A program made the translations under genes and the position numbers. Source: Mesaphorura yosii (Eukaryota > Arthropoda > Collembola > Poduromorpha > Tullbergiidae). Taken from it: DNA of 64,000 nucleotides. The notes beneath the pieces were generated by a model that saw only the letters and a program-made list of their open reading frames with translations, ran no database searches and was not told where the DNA came from. Below are positions 50,701 through 60,191 of the stretch, piece by piece; the first letter of the stretch is position 1; each line of letters opens with the position of its first letter. The stretch spans positions 165,475 to 229,474 of the forward strand of contig WIXG01000096.1 of the NCBI GenBank assembly GCA_009869945.1, written 5' to 3'.

Positions 50701-53700
50701 GCTAGGTTGTGATAATATTTTCAATTTTACGATCAGCTCTTCAAACCCAAAGACGATAGAGAGGATGTAAGAGAAAAGTTGTTAAATCAAGAACCACCGA
50801 AAGCGCTGGTTACGGCTTCAGGACAAATTGTGAACTGCCTGGTGGAGCACGTATTACGAACTGAGGAAAGTTTGTCTGCGGGACAACAGGGTAGACATGC
50901 TTCCCAACGCTTCGTCGCATGCGTAGCGACACTTGTGCTGTTCGCTAAAATTCGGCCGCACTTATTGGTTTCACATGCTGGGACGTTGCAAGGGTATTTA
51001 ACATTAAAGTGCCAGGTAAACATATTTCCCTCCCGCTAAATAACAACAGTCCGAAACATTAAGTTGACTGATACACTTCTATTTTCTCTTTCTCCAGAAT
51101 GCATCTGAGGTTACAGCCATCTCTAACATCGCCAACGTACTTGAGCTGGTTGTGCCGTTGCTAGTTAATCCATCAGAATCTTTCCTCTCTCAACTGGAGG
51201 AAGACTGCGTCAAACTTATCTTCAAAAATGAGAAATCGGTCATTGATTCGTGCCTTGCTTGTCTTGGGGCTGTGGTTAATAAGATCACTCATAATTACAA
51301 ACTCGTCCGAGATGTCTTTCGACGCTTTCATAGTACGCGCAACCACATATCAGTCCCTTTCGTGTGAAATTTAAAATTTCTCTTTATTTTTTGCTTTATT
51401 AATTTTACTGTTGTCTGTGCAGATGTGCTGTCATCGCAAATGAAAATGATCCGAGAGAACCCATCCAATCCAAAGTTGAACGAAACTCGTCCTTTACTTC
51501 GTAGAGCTGTTTACACAGTTGGGCTCTTCCTGAGATATTTTGACTTCAAAAATCCTGAAGTACACAACCCGTGGCCGGTAAGCAATTACTGACTACCTTT
51601 ATATAATTCTTGCTAGCCTGTACTTACGAATGCATCCGAAATTTTGCAGAGCACCATAGTCGAGCAGATTTTCCAGGAGTTGATGTACTTGTTGGAGCAA
51701 TCAGTTGACGCCACCTCAGATCTTCAATATTTCAGTTTGCAGTCAATTGGGAATTTATGCATACGCCACTATGATTTCATGCTGGGAAATGATCTAAAGC
51801 ACATTTACCAACACCATCTGTCTCATACTGGCCATGACACCAAACTGAAAATTCAAACTCTTAGCAATATTCAACTTTATTTGGTCGAGGAAGAGTTGCG
51901 GATGATTAGACAAGATCAAGAATGGACAAAACATGCGAAAATGGAGAGCATCAAGGAAATGGGAGATGTCACTTCCGGCATGGCCTCAACTATAGTGCAA
52001 ATTTATCTCAAGCAAATTCTGGAAGCTTTCCTTCACTCGGATCTACAAGTGAGATTGTCCGCAGTGAGGGTTATTCAACTGGTTCTACAGCAGGGTCTGG
52101 TGCATCCAATTCAGGTACGCATCTAAACTTTTGGACCTTAATGCTAAAAGTAATTTCAATTTTTCAACCTCTAAATATTTTATTTTGTTGCGTATGTAGA
52201 TCGTTCCCTATTTGATTTGCATGAGCACGGACGAAGAACCAGGAATTGCTGTAACCGCCGATAAGCAATTACAAGAAATGGAGAAGAAACATCCACAGTT
52301 TCTGCAAAGCCAAGTACTCAACGGCATTCGCTTATCTCTTCACCTACAGAGGATTCTGGCAGGTTACAAAGGAAATGTTTTACCGTCTACTTCAACATCA
52401 CCGATGAAAGATTATCCATCTGCTATCATCCACGATCTGCCAATCATCCGCGGGTATCGAATTCGACCAAAGGAGGCTCCCTCTGCTCTTAATGGATTCT
52501 TGTATTCGTTACTTCGTTCGACAAAGCCGCAGAGAAGGGCAATTGCTTTGCTGTTGCTGAAACAGTTTGACGAGCAGAACGTAAGCTAATCAAAACACAT
52601 TTATCGTCATTCGCGTCTTATAAGTTTGCCTATATCTTCTGCACTTTTTTAAATTTAGAAAAATCAGTTGTCTGACTTGTTGTACTACGCCGACAATTTA
52701 GCGTACTTTCCATATCAAGTTGTTGACGAGCCGCTCTTCCTAATCCACCATGTCGATATTGTTATTTCTGTGGCTGGTTCAAATCTTCTGCAGTCATTCC
52801 GAGAGGTAAGATATTTGCAGGCAACGTGGTATTGGAAACTTTGCAGTCTTCTGTAACAATTTAATTTTATAGTCTCTGACACCGCTGCACCCGCCACCTG
52901 AACCTGAGCCTGCAGTCGTCCCTCAGTCTTTTCCAAATCTAAGTTCAAGTGAGTTTACAAGCGATCAAGTAGTGGATTTCACTGAAGCAAATGTGATGAC
53001 CATACCAGAACCAATACCTGCGTTTGTGCCTGAGAACGTCTCATATGTCTTAAATGAATTGACTGGGGAGATAGAAGGAGTCATTCGTCCAACACCAGAA
53101 ACTAGCATGATTGCACAAGGTTCAGGTCAAGAAGGAGGACCTCCAATTGAACATAACACCTTAGTACCTTTGAGTGCTGAAGTAAATCAAATTCAAACTC
53201 AGAAAGCTAAGATGGCCGACCTCTTGGAGGACGAAGAAGATGAAGACGTCGAATCTCTGCTCAGTCGACTTCCGGACAATCCGAAGAACTTGGAAGAGTT
53301 CACAATTGGCTGTCAAGGTTGCTTGTTGTTATTGATGCTGAAACAACATTTGAAGGATTCGTATGGCATCACTGATTCGTAAGTTATTTTTTGCTGCTTG
53401 CGCTAAAAAAGATAATGACAACTTTGCCATGTATTCATTTAGACGAATCAGCGCGTACTCGCCGTCCGACGCGTCGAAAGTATACGAGAGACCAGTTAAT
53501 AGACGCGTGACAGCAGTTTTCGACCCAAAGTGTACAATTTCAAACTTGAAAGTACCACCCGATGCATCTACAGTTGAAAGTCGCCGTGCACTTATCGAGC
53601 AATATCTTCACGTAAGAGATGCTAGCAATAAATGTTAAGTTTCATAGTCATTAATAATGTACTTGCTTTATTTACAGTTCAAGCAGCTAATGCTAAGAAT

Positions 53701-54227
53701 TGACCCTGAAGAAGGAGATGAAGACGGGGACGCAAAGCCAATGAAGGTAAAGGTAGATCAAACACTCTTCACGTATCCTGGCGCGCAAGGCACTCCGACT
53801 CAAGACCCGCAACAGAGTCCGCTGAAAAACAAGTCACTAAACCAATCGGTTCCACTGGGCGCCAAATATGCAAGCTCAACCAGCGGAGGCAGATCAGGAG
53901 GCTACGTCGTGGTGAATCAGCAAACGCCTCCCAGGGTAAGACGTTAGACCTATTTTCTTTGCATTTTGTAGAATTTTGCTGATTTTATTCTTTGTACTCT
54001 TCTAGGGTGAACAAAATGCAGTTGTGTCAATTCCAAAGCTAACAATTGTTCCACTTAAGTTTCCCAGCAAGAGTGGCGAGCCTGGGAAAAAGATTCACAA
54101 AATTAAGACTGATCATCACCATCATCACAAGCACAAGAAATCAAAGCATAAAAAGAAGAAGAAGTACATGGTTAGCGACGACGATGATAGTGATAACACG
54201 GACTCTGATCCTGACTTTCATATCTAA
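44750..54227 (+). CDS. Nipped-B: Nipped-B / NIPBL (Scc2) cohesin loader
   Basis: Nipped-B with its partner Mau2/Scc4 loads cohesin onto chromatin and stimulates loop extrusion. I place 22 exons: 44750-44813, 44891-45059, 45155-45264, 45339-46132, 47127-47400, 47490-47977, 48060-48581, 48657-48923, 48988-49386, 49458-49961, 50039-50284, 50363-50656, 50737-51015, 51098-51332, 51423-51577, 51650-52114, 52200-52580, 52659-52805, 52873-53378, 53443-53611, 53678-53935 and 54006-54227; about 2315 residues (human 2804). The N-terminus MNGEIPSVPITTLAGV matches the Mau2-binding region of NIPBL. Residues 115-379 are Asn/Gln/His-rich. HEAT repeats follow, including KRVIKILRDIC and KMIRRVNDEDG, then the Nipped-B C-terminal domain. 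An in-frame TGA lies 15 nt before the ATG. Introns are 64-95 nt except intron 4 (994 nt). The exon 4 to 5 join is the weakest. Confidence 0.95.
45339..46132 (+). repeat. Asn/Gln/His-rich coding tract (Nipped-B exon 4)
   Basis: This whole exon codes a low-complexity, probably disordered linker dominated by Asn, Gln, His, Ser and Gly (for example QQHGLGQGQAQHYE). It lies between the conserved Mau2-binding N-terminus and the HEAT-repeat body. Human NIPBL has a long disordered, Lys/Glu-rich linker in the same place, so position is conserved although sequence is not. The CAG/CAA/AAC-rich DNA also produces false minus-strand frames here. Confidence 0.75.
46776..47091 (+). CDS. Possible small spliced ORF or alternative first exon inside Nipped-B intron 4
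   Basis: An ATG at 46776, preceded in frame by TAA, opens 54 codons ending at a GTAAGA donor (46938). A 103-nt intron follows, with a perfect TACTAAC branch-point word (46999-47005) and a CAG acceptor (47039-47040). The second exon (47041-47091) adds 16 codons (PFQESPKPHQRVYKDC) and a TGA, giving 70 basic residues that start MSADKRHRVLRPLVDISN. I do not recognise the family. The PLVDISN stretch recalls the LxDISN part of mitotic-cyclin destruction boxes but lacks the usual preceding Arg spacing. Alternatively, splicing from a weak donor at 47074 (GTTTAC) to 47127 would keep phase 0 and join this start to the Nipped-B body as a shorter isoform. Both readings are inference. Confidence 0.3.
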
Positions 54228-56556
54228 AATTTGAATGCAAAATTCATGCAAAATACGCACTACATTGCGTTGAAACTCGAACCCATGTAAGCTTTAACTT
54301 AATACATATTTGTTGATGAGTGTTATAAATGTTGGTTTTCAACAGCCAAAATCCCAAGTAGAATTTCCTCATGAAAAACTGAAACTGTAGGTCACATTGA
54401 ATCTCCTTCACTTCAAAAACAATATTCTTGCGTCTTTGATTGTCTCTTCCTCAAATTGTCCCAATGTGAATCGAAATTCGCAGTTTGGAATTAGATACGA
54501 AAAATCAGAATGGAATTTAGTGATTTTAACTTATTTTATTTTGCAATCAGTTTGTACACTGTTATCTAGTCAAAACAATTTAGGGAACTGGATTTTAATT
54601 CAAAGTTTCTATTTCATCATGCATGCGGTGATGAGTGTTGTTATCAGTTATATGTTAATAATTGTTAAGTTATTTTAGTTAAATGCAAGATCCTAACCCC
54701 AACTCTTTCCTTAAATTGCTCAGTATCCATGTATTGAATATCGTACTAGTGTAGCGGTAGGCGATTAGTTGGTTGTCTAATAATAATATCTCGTGATATG
54801 ATATGGATGAAACAGAGCTGGTCTCCGGATAAACTACACTTACTTACATTGTGCGTGCCGTAAAAATGAAATGGTCGTTACTTGACTCGGTAAATCCTCA
54901 ACAATATTCACAAAATATACGTAAACTGACAATATGCTAGCAGATAGATTCTTTTCCAACTAAAGTATTGCGAGATGTCATTTCGTGGTGGTTGTATATT
55001 TTTCTGCACAGTCACTTTCACATGTACAAAAGTCAGTTCGCATGCAAATAGTTTCTCTATGCACGAATTAACTATTCAGGTTATTGTCTCTGTTAAGTGC
55101 ATTATTTAAGCAACGCTGTATACAAATTACTTGAATTAGGCAGATTCAGGGACTCTGCTTGTGACTACGTTGCAGTATACTTGACAAAGTGCAATAATTT
55201 TGAAAATTGCGTTATATCATTGGGAATTTAATGACATGGGAATCTTTATTGGGTGTGGAAGATTCAGCCCAAGGTGATACAGTAGCTAACGCCCGAGTTT
55301 GGTCATGTCGGTTTTTGAATGAGCTTCAGGAGTATTGCAGGATTGCATATTGATGAATTTTCAGTATTTCAAAGCTTTTTTCTAAACCCTGAACAAACGT
55401 TCCATGGCCGGTGTCGCTTGGCATGTACATAAGTTGAGGTCACAAATTAACTTATGGCTTAGAATTTGGCAGTCAGGTTCAATTGTTAGAATTAGCTGGA
55501 AAGTTGTACATGGCAAAGTAAGAAGTTTTAGATCCAATAATGTATTCAGTACAGTGAGATTTATATTTTGGTTGTTACACGAAAATAGTACATTTTTTCA
55601 TTGCGGGAGGTTTTCTAGCAATCTCTCCAATAATACAGCCGGCCTCCGCGGCGCCTCTACGTATAAAGATAATTTGCAACCTTCTCAGAAATGTCGGCTA
55701 GGTGAAAACTCAACATCGTACATTTGTAAATGTGTAAATCATAATTCATACATTTTACTTGTACATAGAAATTGGACCTTACAAATTTGCTAACTTGCAA
55801 TGAATACTATGTGTATATTTTATACTGTCGTGTTTGCCAAATGACATTTTAATTTAGATTTCACTTTTATACACACCCATGAACCTACCACTCCTCGTAA
55901 CTTATTACAACACTATTCAGGTATTATTGTAGACTAATTAACTAGGATTTAATCATCCAAGTATTCAACTTGTGTGTGAATCTGCGAATCTGCTAATTTA
56001 CAGCACACATCATAATTTTTAAAATGTAGCATTCATAAGAACGCGTGCTAGCGCTAAATTATTGTCGCGAGTTAAGGGTTTGTATTGCAATGAAAATGCT
56101 ATAACAACACTACTAACAAATAAACCAGATTTAAGTATCGAATTTCAATTTCATGACTTGTCTCTGGTCTCATCTTTCATTTCGCGAATTTCGAGATTGA
56201 CTTTGTTCATGCATCTAACAAGACGTAAATGTGAAAGCGTACATCCACAGCATCTTCGTGCTGCTGACAGCGTTGAGGCCCGGCTCCATTCAAGTCGTAT
56301 GACTCAATCGGTGAGAGGAAGCTTTAAAGGTTTCGCCGAATACAAATGAATTAAAAGTTTTTACATATTCCATAACTTTTAGTTTCGCTAAAGCATTGGG
56401 GTTTTAGTTAAATTGATATCATTTCAACGTACAATCTAGGGACCTCAAGCACTAGTCACAAATACCACCTTAGTAGTTTGTATTCAGAGAAGAGAACCAA
56501 GCAATCTCATTCAACAGTATATCACGCTTACAGTAGAATAGGACAGATTGTACAAA
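54228..56556 (+). other. Nipped-B 3' UTR plus intergenic region
   Basis: This AT-rich stretch has no supported gene. The frames at 54397-54678, 55404-55793 and 56062-56349 show no domain. The first AATAAA I see after the Nipped-B stop is at 56119-56124, so the gene may have a long 3' UTR of about 1.9 kb, unless a variant signal such as AATACA near 54301 is used. The region must also contain the PPP6C promoter. Confidence 0.4.
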
Positions 56557-57797
56557 ATGAATACGGACGAATTGGATAACTGGATTTCCTTAGTTAAAGG
56601 CTGCAAGTATCTGCCGGAAAATGATCTTAAGGTACGCAACTCTAAGCAGCTCTTAGAGGGCAAGGTGTATGGGAATTATTGTTAGTGGATGTCGACCAGC
56701 TGATTTTGTTTGTCTGCAGAAATTGTGTTTTATGGTGTGCGAAATACTGATTGAGGAAGCCAACATTGTCAACGTTTCCAGTCCTGTTACCATTTGTGGC
56801 GATATTCATGGACAAGTGAGTTTCTCACGTTGATATACAAAATGCGTAGCCAGACAGGAATTAATAGACTGCATTTGCTCGTTAATAGTTTTACGATCTC
56901 GAAGAATTGTTTCGAAAAGGAGGTGATGTGCCAGACACGCAGTACATCTTTATGGGCGATTTCGTCGATCGTGGGTACTACTCATTGGAAACGTTCACAA
57001 GACTTCTAACACTCAAAGCCAGATACCCAGATCGCATTGTTCTCCTTCGTGGCAATCATGAAACCAGGCAAATTACACAAGTGTATGGATTCTATGGTGA
57101 GGCAACCGCCTACTATGAACAATTCATTTGTCTAAATATCTTAATTTTGTTAACGCCATCACATCACATGTTTAGATGAATGCTTGAACAAGTATGGAAA
57201 CGCAAATGCTTGGAAAATTTGCTGTGAAGTATTTGATCTGTTAACTATTGCAGCTGTAAGTTCTCATTAGTTTCTAATTTGACAAAGGTATATGCAATAT
57301 AGTCACTAATTTCAATGTATAAATGAATCTAGCTCATCGACGACGAAATACTTTGTGTTCACGGGGGCCTGTCTCCAGAAATTAAAACCTTGGATCAAAT
57401 ACAAATGATTGATCGTGGCCATGAAATTCCACAAAGTGGGCCTTTCTGTGATCTGGTTTGGAGCGATCCGGACGAGAACACTTACGTCTGGGCCACCAGC
57501 CCTCGCGGAGCTGGCTACTTGTTTGGGTTCAACGTTCTGGAGCATTTCATGAAAATGAATGATCTGACTCTACTGTGCCGAGCCCACCAGTTGGTCAACG
57601 AGGGTTACAAGTATCAGTTTGATAACAAGCTCGTCACTGTCTGGTCAGCGCCCAACTACTGCTACCGGTGTGGGAACGTGGCAGCGATTCTCGAGTTTCC
57701 TGGAAACAAAGAGTCTCCAGTACCAAAAATATTTTCAGCTGTGCCAGACACTCAAAGAGTAATTCCAGTCGGTAACGCCTGTCCTTACTTCTTATAA
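56557..57797 (+). CDS. PpV: Serine/threonine protein phosphatase 6 catalytic subunit
   Basis: PP6 is a two-metal PPP-family phosphatase; with SAPS and ankyrin subunits it acts in mitotic spindle control (counteracting Aurora A), DNA damage and signalling. Five exons fit in phase: 56557-56631, 56720-56815, 56889-57096, 57176-57255 and 57333-57797, giving 307 residues (human PPP6C 305). Metal-binding motifs are intact: GDIHG (52-56), GDFVDRG (80-86) and GNHE (112-115), and later SPRGAG and [12 protein letters not shown]. The C-terminus ends PYFL, the methylation tail of the PP2A/PP4/PP6 group. [10 protein letters not shown] and [13 protein letters not shown] favour PP6 over PP2A and PP4. Introns are 73-88 nt. 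Read-through of intron 3 meets stops, so it is a true intron. PpV is the Drosophila name. Confidence 0.95.
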
Positions 57798-58372
57798 TGA
57801 ACGTGTGACTAGCTTGCTTCGTACATTTACAAGCAAGTGTCATGTACGTCGATGTACAAATTTAAGTCAAGACAGTTGATTCAACATATTCAAACACATA
57901 CTTAAACCTCCATTACGCCTGAAATGTTCTGATGTGCACTAAAATTAGCTACTTTACGTCTGTTTACAAATTAATAAATCATTGACAGATTCTATTCATT
58001 TGGTGTACTTTAAATGCGAAGGATTTCACGTGCTGGCCATTTCATTTCCACTGTTTTGCATGCAGAAGATCCGCTTTATCTCCGAGTAGATCAAAATTAT
58101 TCAAATTATTGCCTATTGGAATAACTTTAATTAGCATCAACTGTTCAGCCCTAATCTACAACTAGATTTATTTTCAGACGCTAAGATAACATGTTACAAA
58201 AGTTCAAGCATTGGCTAGCTTGGCGATAGTTGGCTTTGGAACACCGAAACAAACACGTCCAACTTTTTTCTATTAGAACTTTTAGATTCTTAGTAAAGTT
58301 TTTAGTATTTCGGGGTTCAGTACTCTGTGCATTTTGATTACGAGTTGTCGTCTTCGTCAATTCGGATCCATC
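57798..58372 (+). other. Short intergenic region between PPP6C and Skp2-like gene
   Basis: These 575 bases contain the PPP6C 3' UTR with its AATAAA, then sequence that must hold the Skp2-like promoter and 5' UTR. No TATA box or other element stands out, and I see no coding frame. Confidence 0.5.
57973..57978 (+). terminator. Candidate polyadenylation signal of PPP6C
   Basis: AATAAA lies about 176 nt after the PPP6C stop and about 395 nt before the Skp2 start. This leaves the next gene only a few hundred bases for a promoter. Confidence 0.45.
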
Positions 58373-59774
58373 ATGGAACTCAACCTGGTTAATCTCACCG
58401 GCCGGCCGGCTCTCAAAGGGATCACAGATACGACACGTAAGGAGCGCAGGTGCCATATCCTAGAGTTGGAAGACGAATTAGTAAGTTCCAGGTCTTCAAA
58501 AGATTGTTCGACAGGATTAAATTGATGCCCACTTGAAAAAAACAAGTCTGACATTTTATGTCTCACGGTGTCACATTTTTTAGATAGTAAACATCATGGA
58601 GTTTCTAAGCCTGACTGCACTCATGAACCTCGCTAATACTTGCAAGAGAATGAATTCACTATCAGCGACTCAGGTTCTTTGGGAAAGATTGGATCTTCAG
58701 GACCATTTCCTGAAGCCTGGAAAACTGGCGTACATCTTGGAAAGAAACCCGAAGTACATGCGTCTTGCGAGGGCAAAGGTAGACACTCTTTTAAATACAA
58801 TGCAAATTGTGATGCCAATTGCACTCTCAGTCTCAGTGTTCATACTTTTCTGTCAACAGATCATGTCGCCCCAGTTCATGGAACTTCCGTTCCATGCGAA
58901 TCAGCTCAACCTGTCTTATGTGGATTTAAGCAATGCAGAAATTTCTCACATTACATTATCCAAGTTCTTGTCCCAATGTAAAAATTTAAGGAAACTCAGC
59001 TTAGAAGGCCTGTCACTTGGAGTTGATGTATTCAAGAACGTTACGCCGAAGCTGAAAGTACTGAATTTAACCATGACGTCGAACCTGTTTATGCCCTACT
59101 TTGCGCCGTACTTACAAGAGACAAAGTAAGACATGCAAAACGGAATTACTGTTTTGGGAAATAATCAGAGGAAAAGGTTTTAATCGGTACTTGTGAACAT
59201 TCAGGTTGCAAATCTTGAATGTCTGCTGGATAGAGAAAAAGTGGACAGAATACTCGTTCATGAACCTTATTCAGAGTCTCCCTAAAACACTGCTACAACT
59301 TAACATTTCTGGATACGCGAAATTCATGTCTAATTTGCGTAAGCTATCACAGTGATGGCTCCTGATCAGTGATCTTAGTGTAATGCTCATTTGAGATGTA
59401 ACGCTTTTAATGTTCCAGACGTTAAGGAATTGGTTGAACGGTGTCCACTTTTGGAGAGGCTGGACATTTCGGACAACTATGGTCTTACTACAGAGTGCAT
59501 ACGCGACATCGCCCGTCTCAAAAATTTGCATTGTCTGGCGATGAATCGGTGCACCAAAGTCGGACTCGTTGCACTTGAACCCTTGAGGAATCTGAAAAAC
59601 TTTAACTTTATTGAACTGAGTGGACTCACTATGGATACCTGCCCCGCTGAAAAACTTGAAGAATGGCTCGGCGTGTGTGTCAATCGTCATATGTTTTTAA
59701 ACATCGGACGCCCTACCTCAGAATCCTATCCTGACTACATCTGGAAACGTCTCGTACACATCGACCGAGATTAG
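58373..59774 (+). CDS. Skp2: SKP2-like F-box / leucine-rich repeat protein
   Basis: SKP2 is the substrate receptor of an SCF ubiquitin ligase that, with Cks1, marks CDK inhibitors such as p27 for degradation. Exons 58373-58480, 58584-58778, 58860-59125, 59205-59338 and 59419-59774 give 352 residues with matching phases. Residues about 30-75 are an F-box (ELEDELIVNIMEFLSL, then NLANTCKRMN and LWERLDL). Leucine-rich repeats follow; several match SKP2 landmarks, including YVDLSN, LSQCKNLRKLSLEGL, LQLNISGY and RCPLLERLDISD, and near the end IGRPTSES corresponds to the RPT tail segment of SKP2. The N-terminus is about 75 residues shorter than human SKP2, lacking most of its regulatory extension. 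Intron 2 (58779-58859) is 81 nt and stays in frame if retained. It could be another FBXL protein, but the repeat-by-repeat similarity favours SKP2. Confidence 0.82.
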
Positions 59775-59939
59775 GCCAGGACCAAGTCATCTTACGTTTA
59801 TTCACCTTCCATTATTTCACGACTCACCTGAGCTAACTCAATTTTCCTCGATTTGCACCAAACTACTTCAACTCCATCTTAGCCACTAGACATATACGTC
59901 TTAATTTACTGGGTGTGGTGTGAGGCGTGCAGCTCAGTC

Positions 59940-59945
59940 TTTATT
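59940..59945 (-). terminator. Candidate polyadenylation signal of the GSTCD-like gene
   Basis: The minus strand reads AATAAA here, about 247 nt past the GSTCD stop. It lies inside the predicted 3' UTR of the Skp2-like gene. Confidence 0.4.
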
Positions 59946-60013
59946 AATTTCACTACTTTATACAACAATTCTGGAAGTAATCGAATTAAAAATCTAGTTT
60001 AATGGCATACTTG

Positions 60014-60019
60014 AATAAA
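60014..60019 (+). terminator. Candidate polyadenylation signal of the Skp2-like gene
   Basis: AATAAA lies about 240 nt after the Skp2-like stop codon, within the predicted 3' UTR of the opposing gene. Confidence 0.45.
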
Positions 60020-60191
60020 AATATACATTAAGCAGCAAAAGCAACATGACACATTTTAACGATTTTACGTGTACAGAGTTACAAAGGTGTAACAAAACCA
60101 ATAATTTAAAGTTAGTTAATTATTTAACTCAAAGCTTATTAGTCTAAATATATTGTAGATATACGGTTCGTGGTGTGGAGTTGAGTTGTCT

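Larger units (their letters stand above)
59775..60191. other. Convergent 3' region between Skp2-like and GSTCD-like genes
   Basis: These 417 bases hold the 3' UTRs of both tail-to-tail genes. Each has a candidate AATAAA located past the other's signal, so the two transcripts probably overlap in antisense. No coding frame is seen. Confidence 0.55.

Noticed and set aside
52941-52950. A GTGAGT donor-like word inside Nipped-B exon 19
   Set aside because: The frame stays open and consistent through it and no matching acceptor in phase precedes the next conserved block, so I kept the exon whole.
57097-57175. Read-through of PPP6C intron 3 as an alternative C-terminus
   Set aside because: The read-through sequence departs from the PPP family and meets a stop codon at once after the acceptor, while the spliced version restores the conserved YGFYDEC motif exactly.
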